A DNA stretch of 20,229 bases from DASXPG01 sp044449445. Lineage in GTDB: Bacteria; Gemmatimonadota; Gemmatimonadetes; Gemmatimonadales; JACORV01. The position numbers and the translations under genes are program-made. Location of the stretch: positions 1-20,229 of the forward strand of contig JBIOIA010000025.1 of assembly GCA_044449445.1 (NCBI GenBank). Reading direction: 5' to 3'. Below are positions 1-6,382 of this stretch, piece after piece. Within the stretch, counting starts at the first letter, position 1; each line of letters begins with the position of its first letter. A model generated the notes under the pieces. That model was not told the DNA's origin. It did not search any database and saw nothing but the letters and a program-made list of their open reading frames with translations.

Positions 1-1
1 C

Positions 2-577
2 GCCATGCTCGCGAAGTCGTTCACCGTGGTCGGCGTGGCACACGACGGTGAGGCCCTGCTTGCGCTCCTGCGGAAGACCGACGCCGACTGCCTGCTCCTC
101 GACCTGGGCATGCCGGGCCGCAACGGTCTCGAGCTGCTGCCCGACATCCGCACGCTCAAACCCGCACTCAAGGTGCTCGTCGTCACGATGCACCTCGACC
201 GCTCCCTCGCCGACGCGGCGCTCCAGGCCGGCGCGCACGGGTTCATGCCGAAGGACTCGGGCCTCGAGGAGCTGGAGACGGCGATCGGCGAGGTGCTCGG
301 CGGCAGGCGTTACCTCTCGCCGCGCGTGCCGCCGATCACCAACCGGATGAGCCTTGGCGCGGCGCACCTGGGGCTGGCCCAGCTCACGCCTCGACAGCAC
401 GAGATCCTGCGCATGATCGGCGACGGCAAGACCACGGCGGAGATCGCCGAGGCCCTCGGCCTGAGCGCGCGCACCGTGGGCTTCCACCGCACCAACATCA
501 GGAAGGCGCTGGGCATAGACAGCGAGGCCGGGCTGACCCGCTGGGCCGTGCTGTTCCGCCTGGGCGAGGGCGCCTGA
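2..577 (+). CDS. Response regulator, NarL/FixJ (LuxR) family, 5'-truncated by window edge
   Basis: This is a two-component DNA-binding response regulator, a cytoplasmic transcription factor activated by phosphorylation. The receiver domain is missing its first strand and the usual N-terminal acidic pair, so the true start lies upstream of the window; the first in-frame ATG is at 5. Counting from that ATG, the phospho-acceptor is Asp33 in LLLDLGMPGRNG, a Thr lies in VVTMH near residue 61, and the conserved Lys is in GFMPKDSG near 82. A C-terminal LuxR/GerE helix-turn-helix spans about residues 127-178 (LTPRQHEILRMIGDGK, then TTAEIAEALGLSARTV). A cognate histidine kinase would be expected upstream but is not visible. 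The stop codon overlaps the CTG start proposed for the next gene. The family call is secure; the signal and target genes are unknown. Confidence 0.93.
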   Translation, partial: AMLAKSFTVVGVAHDGEALLALLRKTDADCLLLDLGMPGRNGLELLPDIRTLKPALKVLVVTMHLDRSLADAALQAGAHGFMPKDSGLEELETAIGEVLGGRRYLSPRVPPITNRMSLGAAHLGLAQLTPRQHEILRMIGDGKTTAEIAEALGLSARTVGFHRTNIRKALGIDSEAGLTRWAVLFRLGEGA

Positions 578-1086
578 GCCGGTTCACCGACGCCCTCCTG
601 GTCAGTCCCCTCGCCGACGGCCGGACCTGGGTCGTCATGCGGGACTTCGGCTACGAGCGGGAACCGTACGGCTCGGGCAACCTGATCGACGTCGCGCTCG
701 GCTTCCAGACCGACTTCGCCAGCGTGCCCAGACCCCTGTGGTGGGTGTTCCCGCCCTGGGGCACCTACGGCAACGCGGCCGTCATTCACGACTGGCTGTA
801 CTGGACCCAGATGATCGACGGAAAGCCGATCGCCCACCAGGACGCCGACCGCATTTTCGACGAGGCGATGGGAGCGCTGAACGTGGGCGGGGCGACGCGG
901 TGGTGCCTGTTTCACGCGGTGCTTTGGTTCGGCGGCGCTGCGTGGCTGCGCAACCAGGAAGACCGCGCGCAGGGCTTCGACCGCGTGCAGCCCACTGCCG
1001 AGATCAAGGCGGCACAGCGGCCGACCAGGCGCGGCGCAGTTCCGCAAGTCGCGCGAGCGTTGTGGCGCCGCGTTCGGGGCCGCTGA
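574..1086 (+). CDS. DUF1353 family protein, probable CTG start
   Basis: A 170-residue protein of the DUF1353 family (PF07087), whose biochemical role is not known and which is also found in phage genomes. Family hallmarks are visible: DFASVPR at residues 47-53, a Trp/Pro-rich PLWWVFPPWG segment, HDWLY at 72-76, and ADRIFDEAM at 91-99. The first in-frame ATG (637) would cut off the segment SRFTDALLVSPLADGRTW, which is the typical N-terminus of this family. I therefore place the start at CTG 574, which overlaps the upstream TGA as CTGA and follows GAGGG at 566-570. No ATG, GTG or TTG occurs in frame nearby. A hydrophobic stretch lies at about residues 109-125. The tail is Arg-rich. It probably shares a transcript with the response regulator. 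Confidence 0.8.
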   Translation: MSRFTDALLVSPLADGRTWVVMRDFGYEREPYGSGNLIDVALGFQTDFASVPRPLWWVFPPWGTYGNAAVIHDWLYWTQMIDGKPIAHQDADRIFDEAMGALNVGGATRWCLFHAVLWFGGAAWLRNQEDRAQGFDRVQPTAEIKAAQRPTRRGAVPQVARALWRRVRGR

Positions 1087-1177
1087 TCGCGCCACACGAG
1101 ACTTCCCTACATCATCACGACATCATGTAGCCATCATCGAATCAGTTAAGCTATATAACTCATTGTGTACAAATGGC
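1087..1177. other. AT-rich convergent intergenic patch
   Basis: This is the gap between the convergent DUF1353 and blaR1-like genes. Bases 1131-1180 are about 34% G+C by direct count, against roughly 70% around them. It holds a weak perfect inverted repeat, AGTTA/TAACT (1144-1148 and 1156-1160, 7-base loop), and CTACAT/ATGTAG arms (1107-1112 and 1125-1130, 12-base loop). Neither has a T-tract or a stem strong enough to call a standard terminator. No coding signal is visible. Confidence 0.5.
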
Positions 1178-3073
1178 TTAGTTCTTTGAGGGCAGCTTCT
1201 GCCGCTTGGGGGAGCTCGGTCCATCATCCGATAGATCACCCAGCGATTGCACGATGGATGCGCCGAGGGCGGCACCCATGCGCTCGAACTCCGGCGTGAG
1301 GTCGCGGCCCGCACGGTTCGTCAGGCGCTGGAGCTGTGGTGCCAACTCCCGGCCGAGCTGGACGCCCAGGCTCTCGAACTGCGGCCTGAGGTCACGGTCG
1401 TACGTGCGGGCGATGCGCTTGGCGGCGCGGCGGACCGCGTTCGGATCGCGCACCCACAACTGGACCAGCGTGTCGATGGCGGCGTCCACCTCGCCGTCCA
1501 GCGCGGCGTCGGTCGCCGCGTCCGCCTCGGTCCGCGCCTCCACGAGGGCCTCGATGTGCTCGGCCGTCAGGTCTCCGGCGGCGGCGCGAACGGCCTCCTC
1601 GGTGGCCCTCCCCGCAATGGCAGCTGTCCTGCCCAAATCGACGTACCGCGGGGCCCCGGCCAAGCGAATCGGCACGACATCCCAACCGCCGCCGGGCCCC
1701 TCGATCCTGACGGATCCTTCGCTCTCGCACAGATCCAGCGACCCCGTAACCGCCTCGCCGCCGACTCTCAGGGTGTAGCCGTCGGCCAGCACGATCGCGC
1801 GTCCGTACTGCCGGAACCCGATGCGGCCCTGGCCGGTCAGGCGAGCCGAAAACCCAGGCAGGAACACGATCATCCGGCCTTCGTCCCGCACCTCTCCCCA
1901 CGCCGAGCCTTGGGCGACGGGCGTCACGAATGCCGCATCGCTCACCTCCGCCCGCGGCCCCGCATCGCGCGCGTCGCTGATGTCCTCGGCCGCCACACCC
2001 GGCACGGACCACGCGACCGTTACCAGCGCGAGCAGTCCCGCAGAAACGCGAATCAGCAACCGCGCAGGCTGCGCTGGCGCAGCCCCTTCCAGCAGGCGCT
2101 CGACCCGGCTGACCAGCTCCGAGCAGCGCCCCGCCATCGAGGCGACGGTTTCGGCGGCCGGCTCGCCCTGCATCCACCCAGCGACCTGCGCCAGGCAACT
2201 GGCCAATACCAGGCCGCCCGCGCGCTCGGCCGCCCAATCGTCGCACAGGTACTCGGATGCCTCGCGCATCCGGCGCCGGGCCAGCCGGTTCAGCGGCTGG
2301 ACGCAGCACAGGCTCTCGAGGCAGGCCGCGACGGTCAGCCAGGCCGGGTCGCGGCGCACGATGTGGCCCAGTTCATGAGCCAGGACGGCGCGCTGCTCGG
2401 CCGCCGTCAGCTGGGCGGGCACACGATCGGGGACGCAGATCTCGCGGCCGAACGCGATCGGCCCATTCAGCCGGTCCGATACCGTGAGGCGCGGGACCGG
2501 CACGCCTGCCCTCCCGCACAGATCCTGCAGATCCTCGAACAGCGGACCTTCCGTCAGGGCCCTCCTGCTCCTGAGCCGCCGCGCCAGGTCCACCCGGTTC
2601 CACAGGAGTCGTGCACCGAACGCGACCGCTCCCACCAGCCAGAGGTTGAGCAGCATCGCGGGCCAGCCGATGTGCACGCCGCTCAGCACGCGGCGGACGT
2701 AGCGGGCCTTTGGAAGCGGCGGAATCTCGCCAATATCGCGCTGCGCGATGGCCGAGGCGAACGCCGCCCCGGCCGGCGTGGATTCGGCCGGCGCCGGCCG
2801 GATCGTGCGCACCTGCGCCACGTCCACCATGGGCGCGTCACCCTCTACGGCGAGAGCGACATGGCCCAACCGCGGTTGCAAACGCAGGACTGTTTGCGTT
2901 GTTGCGGTCAGGACGCCGCCCAGCAGGGCGACCTTCCAGAGCGTGTCGCGCGCAGCCGCCGAGCGTACCAGCCCCAGGGCCGAAAGGGCCGCCGCGCCAA
3001 GGAGGAAGAGCGTGCTGTGCAGCAGATAAGTCAGCAGCCACGCAACCGCCGCGAGGATGATGGTCATGGTCAT
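1178..3073 (-). CDS. BlaR1/MecR1-like M56 family membrane metallopeptidase with non-canonical C-terminal domain
   Basis: A 631-residue integral-membrane zinc protease of the M56 (BlaR1) family. In the classical system such proteins sense a signal outside the membrane and trigger inactivation of the BlaI repressor. Hydrophobic segments lie at about 4-35, 45-60, 134-157 and 338-358. The zinc site is HELGH at 233-237, with the likely third ligand Glu274 in REASEYLCDDWA. Instead of a penicillin-binding sensor domain (I see no SxxK plus KTG arrangement), residues 362-631 hold a beta-looking stretch (about 395-475) and an Ala/Glu/Asp-rich helical region. That region ends in two related repeats, DLRPQFESLGVQLGREL and DLTPEFERMGAALGASI. 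The start ATG overlaps the blaI-like stop as ATGA (3070-3073), so translation is probably coupled. The protease family is secure. The sensed signal is unknown and probably not beta-lactams. Confidence 0.9.
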   Translation of the reverse strand: MTMTIILAAVAWLLTYLLHSTLFLLGAAALSALGLVRSAAARDTLWKVALLGGVLTATTQTVLRLQPRLGHVALAVEGDAPMVDVAQVRTIRPAPAESTPAGAAFASAIAQRDIGEIPPLPKARYVRRVLSGVHIGWPAMLLNLWLVGAVAFGARLLWNRVDLARRLRSRRALTEGPLFEDLQDLCGRAGVPVPRLTVSDRLNGPIAFGREICVPDRVPAQLTAAEQRAVLAHELGHIVRRDPAWLTVAACLESLCCVQPLNRLARRRMREASEYLCDDWAAERAGGLVLASCLAQVAGWMQGEPAAETVASMAGRCSELVSRVERLLEGAAPAQPARLLIRVSAGLLALVTVAWSVPGVAAEDISDARDAGPRAEVSDAAFVTPVAQGSAWGEVRDEGRMIVFLPGFSARLTGQGRIGFRQYGRAIVLADGYTLRVGGEAVTGSLDLCESEGSVRIEGPGGGWDVVPIRLAGAPRYVDLGRTAAIAGRATEEAVRAAAGDLTAEHIEALVEARTEADAATDAALDGEVDAAIDTLVQLWVRDPNAVRRAAKRIARTYDRDLRPQFESLGVQLGRELAPQLQRLTNRAGRDLTPEFERMGAALGASIVQSLGDLSDDGPSSPKRQKLPSKN

Positions 3074-3450
3074 CCCTCCTTGTGCCGCTGCTTCTGGTCT
3101 ATGAGACGGCGAACGCGTTCGAGGTCGCCGGAGGCGATGTCGCCCTCAGCCAGCAGGTGGCTCACCAGCGCTGTGACGTCGCCGTGGAACAGGCGATCGG
3201 CCAGGCCGCTCACCATCGAGCGGCGGACCTCTTCCTCAGATACGAGAGCACGGTAGCAGTAGTGTCGTCCGACTTGACGCCGGGCGACGAGCCCGGCTTT
3301 CTCGAGGCGCGTCAGCACCGTGGCGATCGTCGTCAGAGCCAGGCCGCGCTCTGGCATCGCCTCTTCGTGAACCAGGGAGACTGCCGCCTCGCCGCGCAGC
3401 CACAGGACGCGAATGATGGCCAGCTGGAGCTCAGTCAATTCGATCGGCAT
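3070..3450 (-). CDS. BlaI/MecI/CopY family transcriptional repressor
   Basis: A 126-residue winged-helix repressor of the BlaI/MecI family (PF03965), which binds as a dimer to TACA-type palindromes and is inactivated through a partner M56 protease. The N-terminal winged helix is recognisable: LTELQLAIIRVLWLRGEAAV, then ALTTIATVLTRLEKAGLVARRQVGRHY. The helical dimerisation region includes LFHGDVTALVSHLLAEGDI. Length matches the family. It is the first gene of a two-gene operon, overlapping the downstream protease by four bases (ATGA). Its own promoter contains a matching operator at 3479-3494, so autoregulation is very likely. The regulated genes beyond its own operon are not apparent; the divergent secreted protein at 3597 starts about 100 bases from the operator and could also be affected. 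Confidence 0.94.
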   Translation of the reverse strand: MPIELTELQLAIIRVLWLRGEAAVSLVHEEAMPERGLALTTIATVLTRLEKAGLVARRQVGRHYCYRALVSEEEVRRSMVSGLADRLFHGDVTALVSHLLAEGDIASGDLERVRRLIDQKQRHKEG

Positions 3451-3477
3451 GGATCCGCCGTTCTGGAGGATGCGTCC

Positions 3478-3505
3478 ATTCTACATCTGTAGTACGGGGA
3501 GTCAA
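3478..3505 (-). promoter_or_regulatory. Sigma-70-like promoter of the blaI-blaR1-like operon
   Basis: Read on the minus strand, TTGACT (3505-3500) is followed by a 16-base spacer and TAGAAT (3483-3478), a good -35/-10 pair. The blaI-like ATG begins 27 bases beyond the -10 element. The BlaI-type palindrome lies between and over these elements, the arrangement expected for a self-repressed promoter. Confidence 0.75.
3479..3494. promoter_or_regulatory. BlaI/MecI-type operator
   Basis: The 16-base sequence TTCTACATCTGTAGTA contains the perfect palindrome CTACA-TC-TGTAG (3481-3492). This closely matches the known BlaI/MecI operator consensus TACTACATATGTAGTA. It overlaps the -10 element and fills most of the spacer of the promoter reading into the blaI-like gene, so bound repressor would block RNA polymerase. 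The assignment rests on the motif match plus the adjacent blaI-like gene. Confidence 0.82.
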
Positions 3506-3596
3506 GCGGGGGTTTCAGCGTGGCTCGCCTCGGCCCATCGGAGTTACGTTACCCGCGCCCTCTGGGCGACACCCTCTCTCAACGTGGAGGAGCAAC

Positions 3597-4052
3597 ATGA
3601 GCCGCTCTCGCCCGCTGGTTCTCACCGTCGCCCTGGCCCTGCTCTCGCTCTGCCCTGCCGGCCTCGCCGTGGCGCAGGAGCCGCAGCCCGCACCGGCTCC
3701 AGCCGCTGCGCCCCCCGCCGCGGCGGCCGCTCCCGCGGTGGACAGCAACACGTTGTACGTCGGTGACTGGGTATTCACTGCGCAGCTGCGCGATAACACC
3801 ATCGACGGAACCTGGCGGATCAACTACGCCAATGGGCGCTTCACGGGGGTGGTGACGATCCCGGGCGAGCCTGCGCCCTCACCGATCAGCCAGATGTCGG
3901 TTCGCGACCATTTCCGCAACGTCCGGATCACTGCTTACTTCAACAGCGAGGAGTACACGTTCACCGGCCGTCTCGATAACCCCGTGAACATCAACGGGAC
4001 GCTTCAGACGCGAAACGGCATCGGCCGGATGCGGGCACAGAAGCGGGGCTGA
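3597..4052 (+). CDS. Small secreted hypothetical protein with Pro/Ala linker
   Basis: A 151-residue exported protein of unknown function. Residues 1-26 form a clear Sec signal peptide (basic start, hydrophobic VLTVALALLSLCPAGLAV, likely cleavage at AVA|QE). Residues 27-49 are a Pro/Ala-rich low-complexity linker, and 50-151 look like a compact beta-rich domain with alternating hydrophobic strands (YVGDWVFTAQL, GTWRINYANGRFTGVV, RNVRITAYFNSEEYTFTGRL, NINGTLQTRNG). There are no catalytic motifs, and the only cysteine is in the signal peptide. A strong ribosome site, GGAGGAG (3586-3592), sits four bases before the ATG. A small hairpin, CGCCC-TCT-GGGCG (3556-3568), lies in the leader. It is divergent from the blaI-like operon and 29 bases before the iron transporter gene. 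Confidence 0.85.
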   Translation: MSRSRPLVLTVALALLSLCPAGLAVAQEPQPAPAPAAAPPAAAAAPAVDSNTLYVGDWVFTAQLRDNTIDGTWRINYANGRFTGVVTIPGEPAPSPISQMSVRDHFRNVRITAYFNSEEYTFTGRLDNPVNINGTLQTRNGIGRMRAQKRG

Positions 4053-4081
4053 TCCGCTTTCACGGTTGATTCTCCGATCCC

Positions 4082-5191
4082 ATGCCGACCCACGAAGAGA
4101 CCGCCGCCTGGCTGGAGCATTGGCGCGACGAGGCCGACGCCGCCTACCTGTACCGGGAGCTGGCGCGGGCCGAGCCGAGGCGCGACCTCCAGGACATCTA
4201 CCGCAAGCTGGCCGAGGTCGAAGACCGTCACACCGCGGTGTGGCAGAAGGTGCTCGCCGACAGCGGCGTGACGACCGCGGCGCCACGGCCATCGACGCGG
4301 GCGCGGATGCTCGCGTGGACCGCGCGCCGGTTCGGTCCCGGACTTCTGACCAGCATGCTGCTGCGCGAGGAAGGGCGCGAGGTGCAGGGTTACCTCGCGC
4401 TGCACCGCGACAGCTCGCCGGGCGCGGCGAAGGACGCCGCGCTCATCCTCGCCCGCGAGTCGGCGCACCACGCCGAGACGCTGGGCCGCATCGCCGGCAC
4501 GACCGGCGAGCCGTGGCACCAGGCCGAGTCCGGCGGCTTCCTGCGCAACGTCGTCTACGGTTTCAACGACGGCCTGACGGCGAACTTCGGCCTGGTCGCC
4601 GGCGTGATCGGGGCGTCGGTCAGTCCGCACGTGGTGCTGGTCTCGGGCGTGGCGGGCATGTTCGCCGACGCGCTCTCGATGGGCGCGTCCGGTTTCCTCG
4701 CCGCGAAGAGCGAGCAGGAGGTCTACGCGCACGAGATCGCGATGGAGCAGGAGGAGATCCGCCTCATGCCGGAAGTCGAGGCGGACGAGCTGGCGCTGAT
4801 CTACGAGGCCAAGGGCATGCCGAAGGGCGAGGCGCGCCGCCGCGCCGACCAGGCGATCCTGGATCCGGCGCGCGCGCTCGAGGAGAGCGTGCGCGAGGAG
4901 CTCGGCATCGGCGAGCAGCGCGGGACGCCGCTGCGCGAGGGCGTGGTCACGGGCACGGCCACGGCGGTCGGCGCGCTGATTCCGGTCGCGCCGTTCGTCT
5001 TCATGAGCGGCACGCCGGCGATCGCGCTGTCGTTCGGCGTGGCGATGCTGTCGCACTTCGCGGTCGGCGCCGCGCGCAGCGTGTTCACGGGCCGCGGCGC
5101 GTTCCGGTCCGGACTCGACATGTTCCTGGTCGGCCTCGGCGTCGCCGCCGTGGGCTACGTGGTGGGAAACCTGCTGGCAAGATCACTCTGA
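4082..5191 (+). CDS. MbfA-like erythrin-VIT1 iron transporter (ferritin-like head plus CCC1/VIT1 membrane domain)
   Basis: A 369-residue inner-membrane protein combining a ferritin-like (rubrerythrin-type) diiron head with a vacuolar-iron-transporter/CCC1 domain. Bacterial members of this fusion family (MbfA) export iron and protect against iron and peroxide stress. Residues about 1-140 form the head, with Glu17, ExxH at Glu47/His50, a Glu-rich helix REEGREVQGYLALH, and ExxH at Glu126/His129 as likely iron ligands. Residues about 151-369 form the VIT1 part: VVYGFNDGLTANFGLVAGV, then the FADALSMGASGFLAAKSE segment, a Glu/Met/His-rich cytosolic metal-binding loop (about 211-235), and three C-terminal membrane helices. 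There is no Shine-Dalgarno before the ATG. The next gene, a cytochrome, starts 16 bases downstream. The family is secure; transport direction is inferred from MbfA. Confidence 0.92.
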   Translation: MPTHEETAAWLEHWRDEADAAYLYRELARAEPRRDLQDIYRKLAEVEDRHTAVWQKVLADSGVTTAAPRPSTRARMLAWTARRFGPGLLTSMLLREEGREVQGYLALHRDSSPGAAKDAALILARESAHHAETLGRIAGTTGEPWHQAESGGFLRNVVYGFNDGLTANFGLVAGVIGASVSPHVVLVSGVAGMFADALSMGASGFLAAKSEQEVYAHEIAMEQEEIRLMPEVEADELALIYEAKGMPKGEARRRADQAILDPARALEESVREELGIGEQRGTPLREGVVTGTATAVGALIPVAPFVFMSGTPAIALSFGVAMLSHFAVGAARSVFTGRGAFRSGLDMFLVGLGVAAVGYVVGNLLARSL

Positions 5192-5207
5192 TCGAGGAGA
5201 AACGCGG

Positions 5208-6122
5208 GTGAACAAGCTGCTCAAGTGGCTCGGCATCGTGGCGGTCGTGGTGGTCGCGCTGGTGGTGATCTGCGTGGGGGCGGTGTTCGCGATCAGCGCC
5301 CGGCGCATCAACCGCACGTGGCCGCCCACCGACATCCGGCCGGTGACGATTCCCCACGACTCGGCGGCGATCGCGCGCGGGGGCCACCTGGCCGAGGCGG
5401 TGACCAAGTGCGTCCACTGCCACGGCGATGACCTCAGTGGCACGATGTTCATCAACGATCCGGCGTTCGGACAGATCCCCGCGCCGAACCTGACGCGGGG
5501 CAAGGGTGGCCGCGGCACGACGTACGGCGACCAGGACTTCGTGCGCCTGCTCAGGCGCGGCATCAAGCCCGACGGCCACGCCGCGGTCATCATGCCCTCC
5601 GACGCGTACCAGTTCCTGGGCGATGCCGACCTGGGGGCCATCATTGCGTGGGTCAGGAGCGCGCGACCGGTCGAGCACGAGTGGCCCGCGCCGAAGTTCG
5701 GCCCGGTGTTCCGCATGCTCGTCGCGTTCGGCGTGCCGTTCTTCCCGGCCGAGCGCATCGCGGCCGGCAACCTGACGCCCGCCCAGCCCCCGGCGCCCGG
5801 TCCGACGCCCGAATACGGTCGGTATCTCGCGCAGATCGGCGGGTGCAGCTTCTGCCACAATCCGGCGTTCAGCGGCGGCAAGATCGTGGGAGTGGACCCG
5901 AAGTCGCCGCCCGCGGCGAACCTGACGCCCGGCGGCATCGGCGGCTGGACGGAAGCCGACTTCGTGAAGGTGCTGCGCACGGGCAAGCGTTACGGCGACA
6001 ACGCGCCGATCAACAACGACTTCATGCCGTGGATCCAGGCGGGGCACATGACCGACGAGGAAATCCACGCGGTCTGGCTGTACCTCCAGTCGCTGCCGGC
6101 GAAGGAGTTCGGTCAGCGGTGA
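5208..6122 (+). CDS. Membrane-anchored diheme c-type cytochrome
   Basis: A 304-residue periplasmic electron carrier tethered by an N-terminal membrane helix (about residues 5-29). There are two cytochrome c domains. Domain 1 has heme site CVHCH at 68-72 and probable axial Met129 in VIMPSDAYQ. Domain 2 has CSFCH at 213-217 and probable axial Met273 in NDFMPW. A Pro-rich hinge at about 190-202 joins them. This architecture resembles the cytochrome subunits of alcohol, aldehyde or sugar dehydrogenases, but no dehydrogenase is nearby, so its partner is unknown. It starts with GTG; GAGGAG (5194-5199) lies eight bases upstream. It follows the iron transporter by 16 bases, and its stop overlaps the next gene as GTGA, suggesting one transcript. 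Confidence 0.92.
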   Translation: MNKLLKWLGIVAVVVVALVVICVGAVFAISARRINRTWPPTDIRPVTIPHDSAAIARGGHLAEAVTKCVHCHGDDLSGTMFINDPAFGQIPAPNLTRGKGGRGTTYGDQDFVRLLRRGIKPDGHAAVIMPSDAYQFLGDADLGAIIAWVRSARPVEHEWPAPKFGPVFRMLVAFGVPFFPAERIAAGNLTPAQPPAPGPTPEYGRYLAQIGGCSFCHNPAFSGGKIVGVDPKSPPAANLTPGGIGGWTEADFVKVLRTGKRYGDNAPINNDFMPWIQAGHMTDEEIHAVWLYLQSLPAKEFGQR

Positions 6123-6382
6123 GCAGATACTGGTGGCTCGGCGTGCTGGTGGCGTGGGGTGCCGTTGTCGTGTGGATCAGGCAGCGGGAAAACCAGACGT
6201 CCGGTAGTGCGCGGACCCAGCAGACGCCAGGTAGTGTGAAGGACGACGGGATAGACCACGAGGAGTTGGAGCAGGCCGAGCGTGAGGTGAAGGACCTTCG
6301 GCCGGACGTGCGCGGCCGGCCGCTGGACGACGTCGTGGGGGACGACTGGGGCCCGGGGACGCCGAAGCCGCCTTACGTCTAG
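6119..6382 (+). CDS. Small single-pass membrane protein coupled to the cytochrome gene
   Basis: An 87-residue protein starting at GTG 6119, which overlaps the cytochrome stop as GTGA; GAAGGAG (6101-6107) lies 11 bases upstream. Residues 5-20 form one membrane helix (WWLGVLVAWGAVVVWI) followed by basic residues, so the polar part is probably cytoplasmic. Residues 41-63 are acidic and helix-forming (DHEELEQAEREVKDLRPD). The tail is rich in Asp, Gly and Pro (LDDVVGDDWGPGTPKPPY). I do not recognise the family. Context suggests an accessory or assembly factor of the cytochrome. Its TAG stop overlaps the TAG stop of the convergent phosphorylase in a single CTAG. Confidence 0.75.
   Translation: MSRYWWLGVLVAWGAVVVWIRQRENQTSGSARTQQTPGSVKDDGIDHEELEQAEREVKDLRPDVRGRPLDDVVGDDWGPGTPKPPYV

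Noticed and set aside
574..1086. DUF1353 gene as evidence of a prophage
   Set aside because: No other phage structural, integrase or lysis genes are present in the window; the family also occurs outside phages.
1107..1130. CTACAT-N12-ATGTAG as a second BlaI operator
   Set aside because: The half-site spacing is 12 bases wider than in the operator at 3481-3492, and it lies beyond the 3' end of the operon with no promoter beside it.
1247..3256. A 669-codon open frame on the plus strand
   Set aside because: It is antisense to the blaR1-like and blaI-like genes; its translation is Arg/Gln/His-rich low complexity, typical of shadows of high-GC3 genes.
3556..3568. Leader hairpin CGCCC-TCT-GGGCG before the secreted protein as a riboswitch or attenuator
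   Set aside because: A five-pair stem is expected by chance at this G+C content and no conserved RNA motif is recognisable.
4004..5056. A 350-codon open frame on the minus strand
   Set aside because: It is antisense to the iron transporter, with Arg/His/Glu-rich composition and no recognisable domain.
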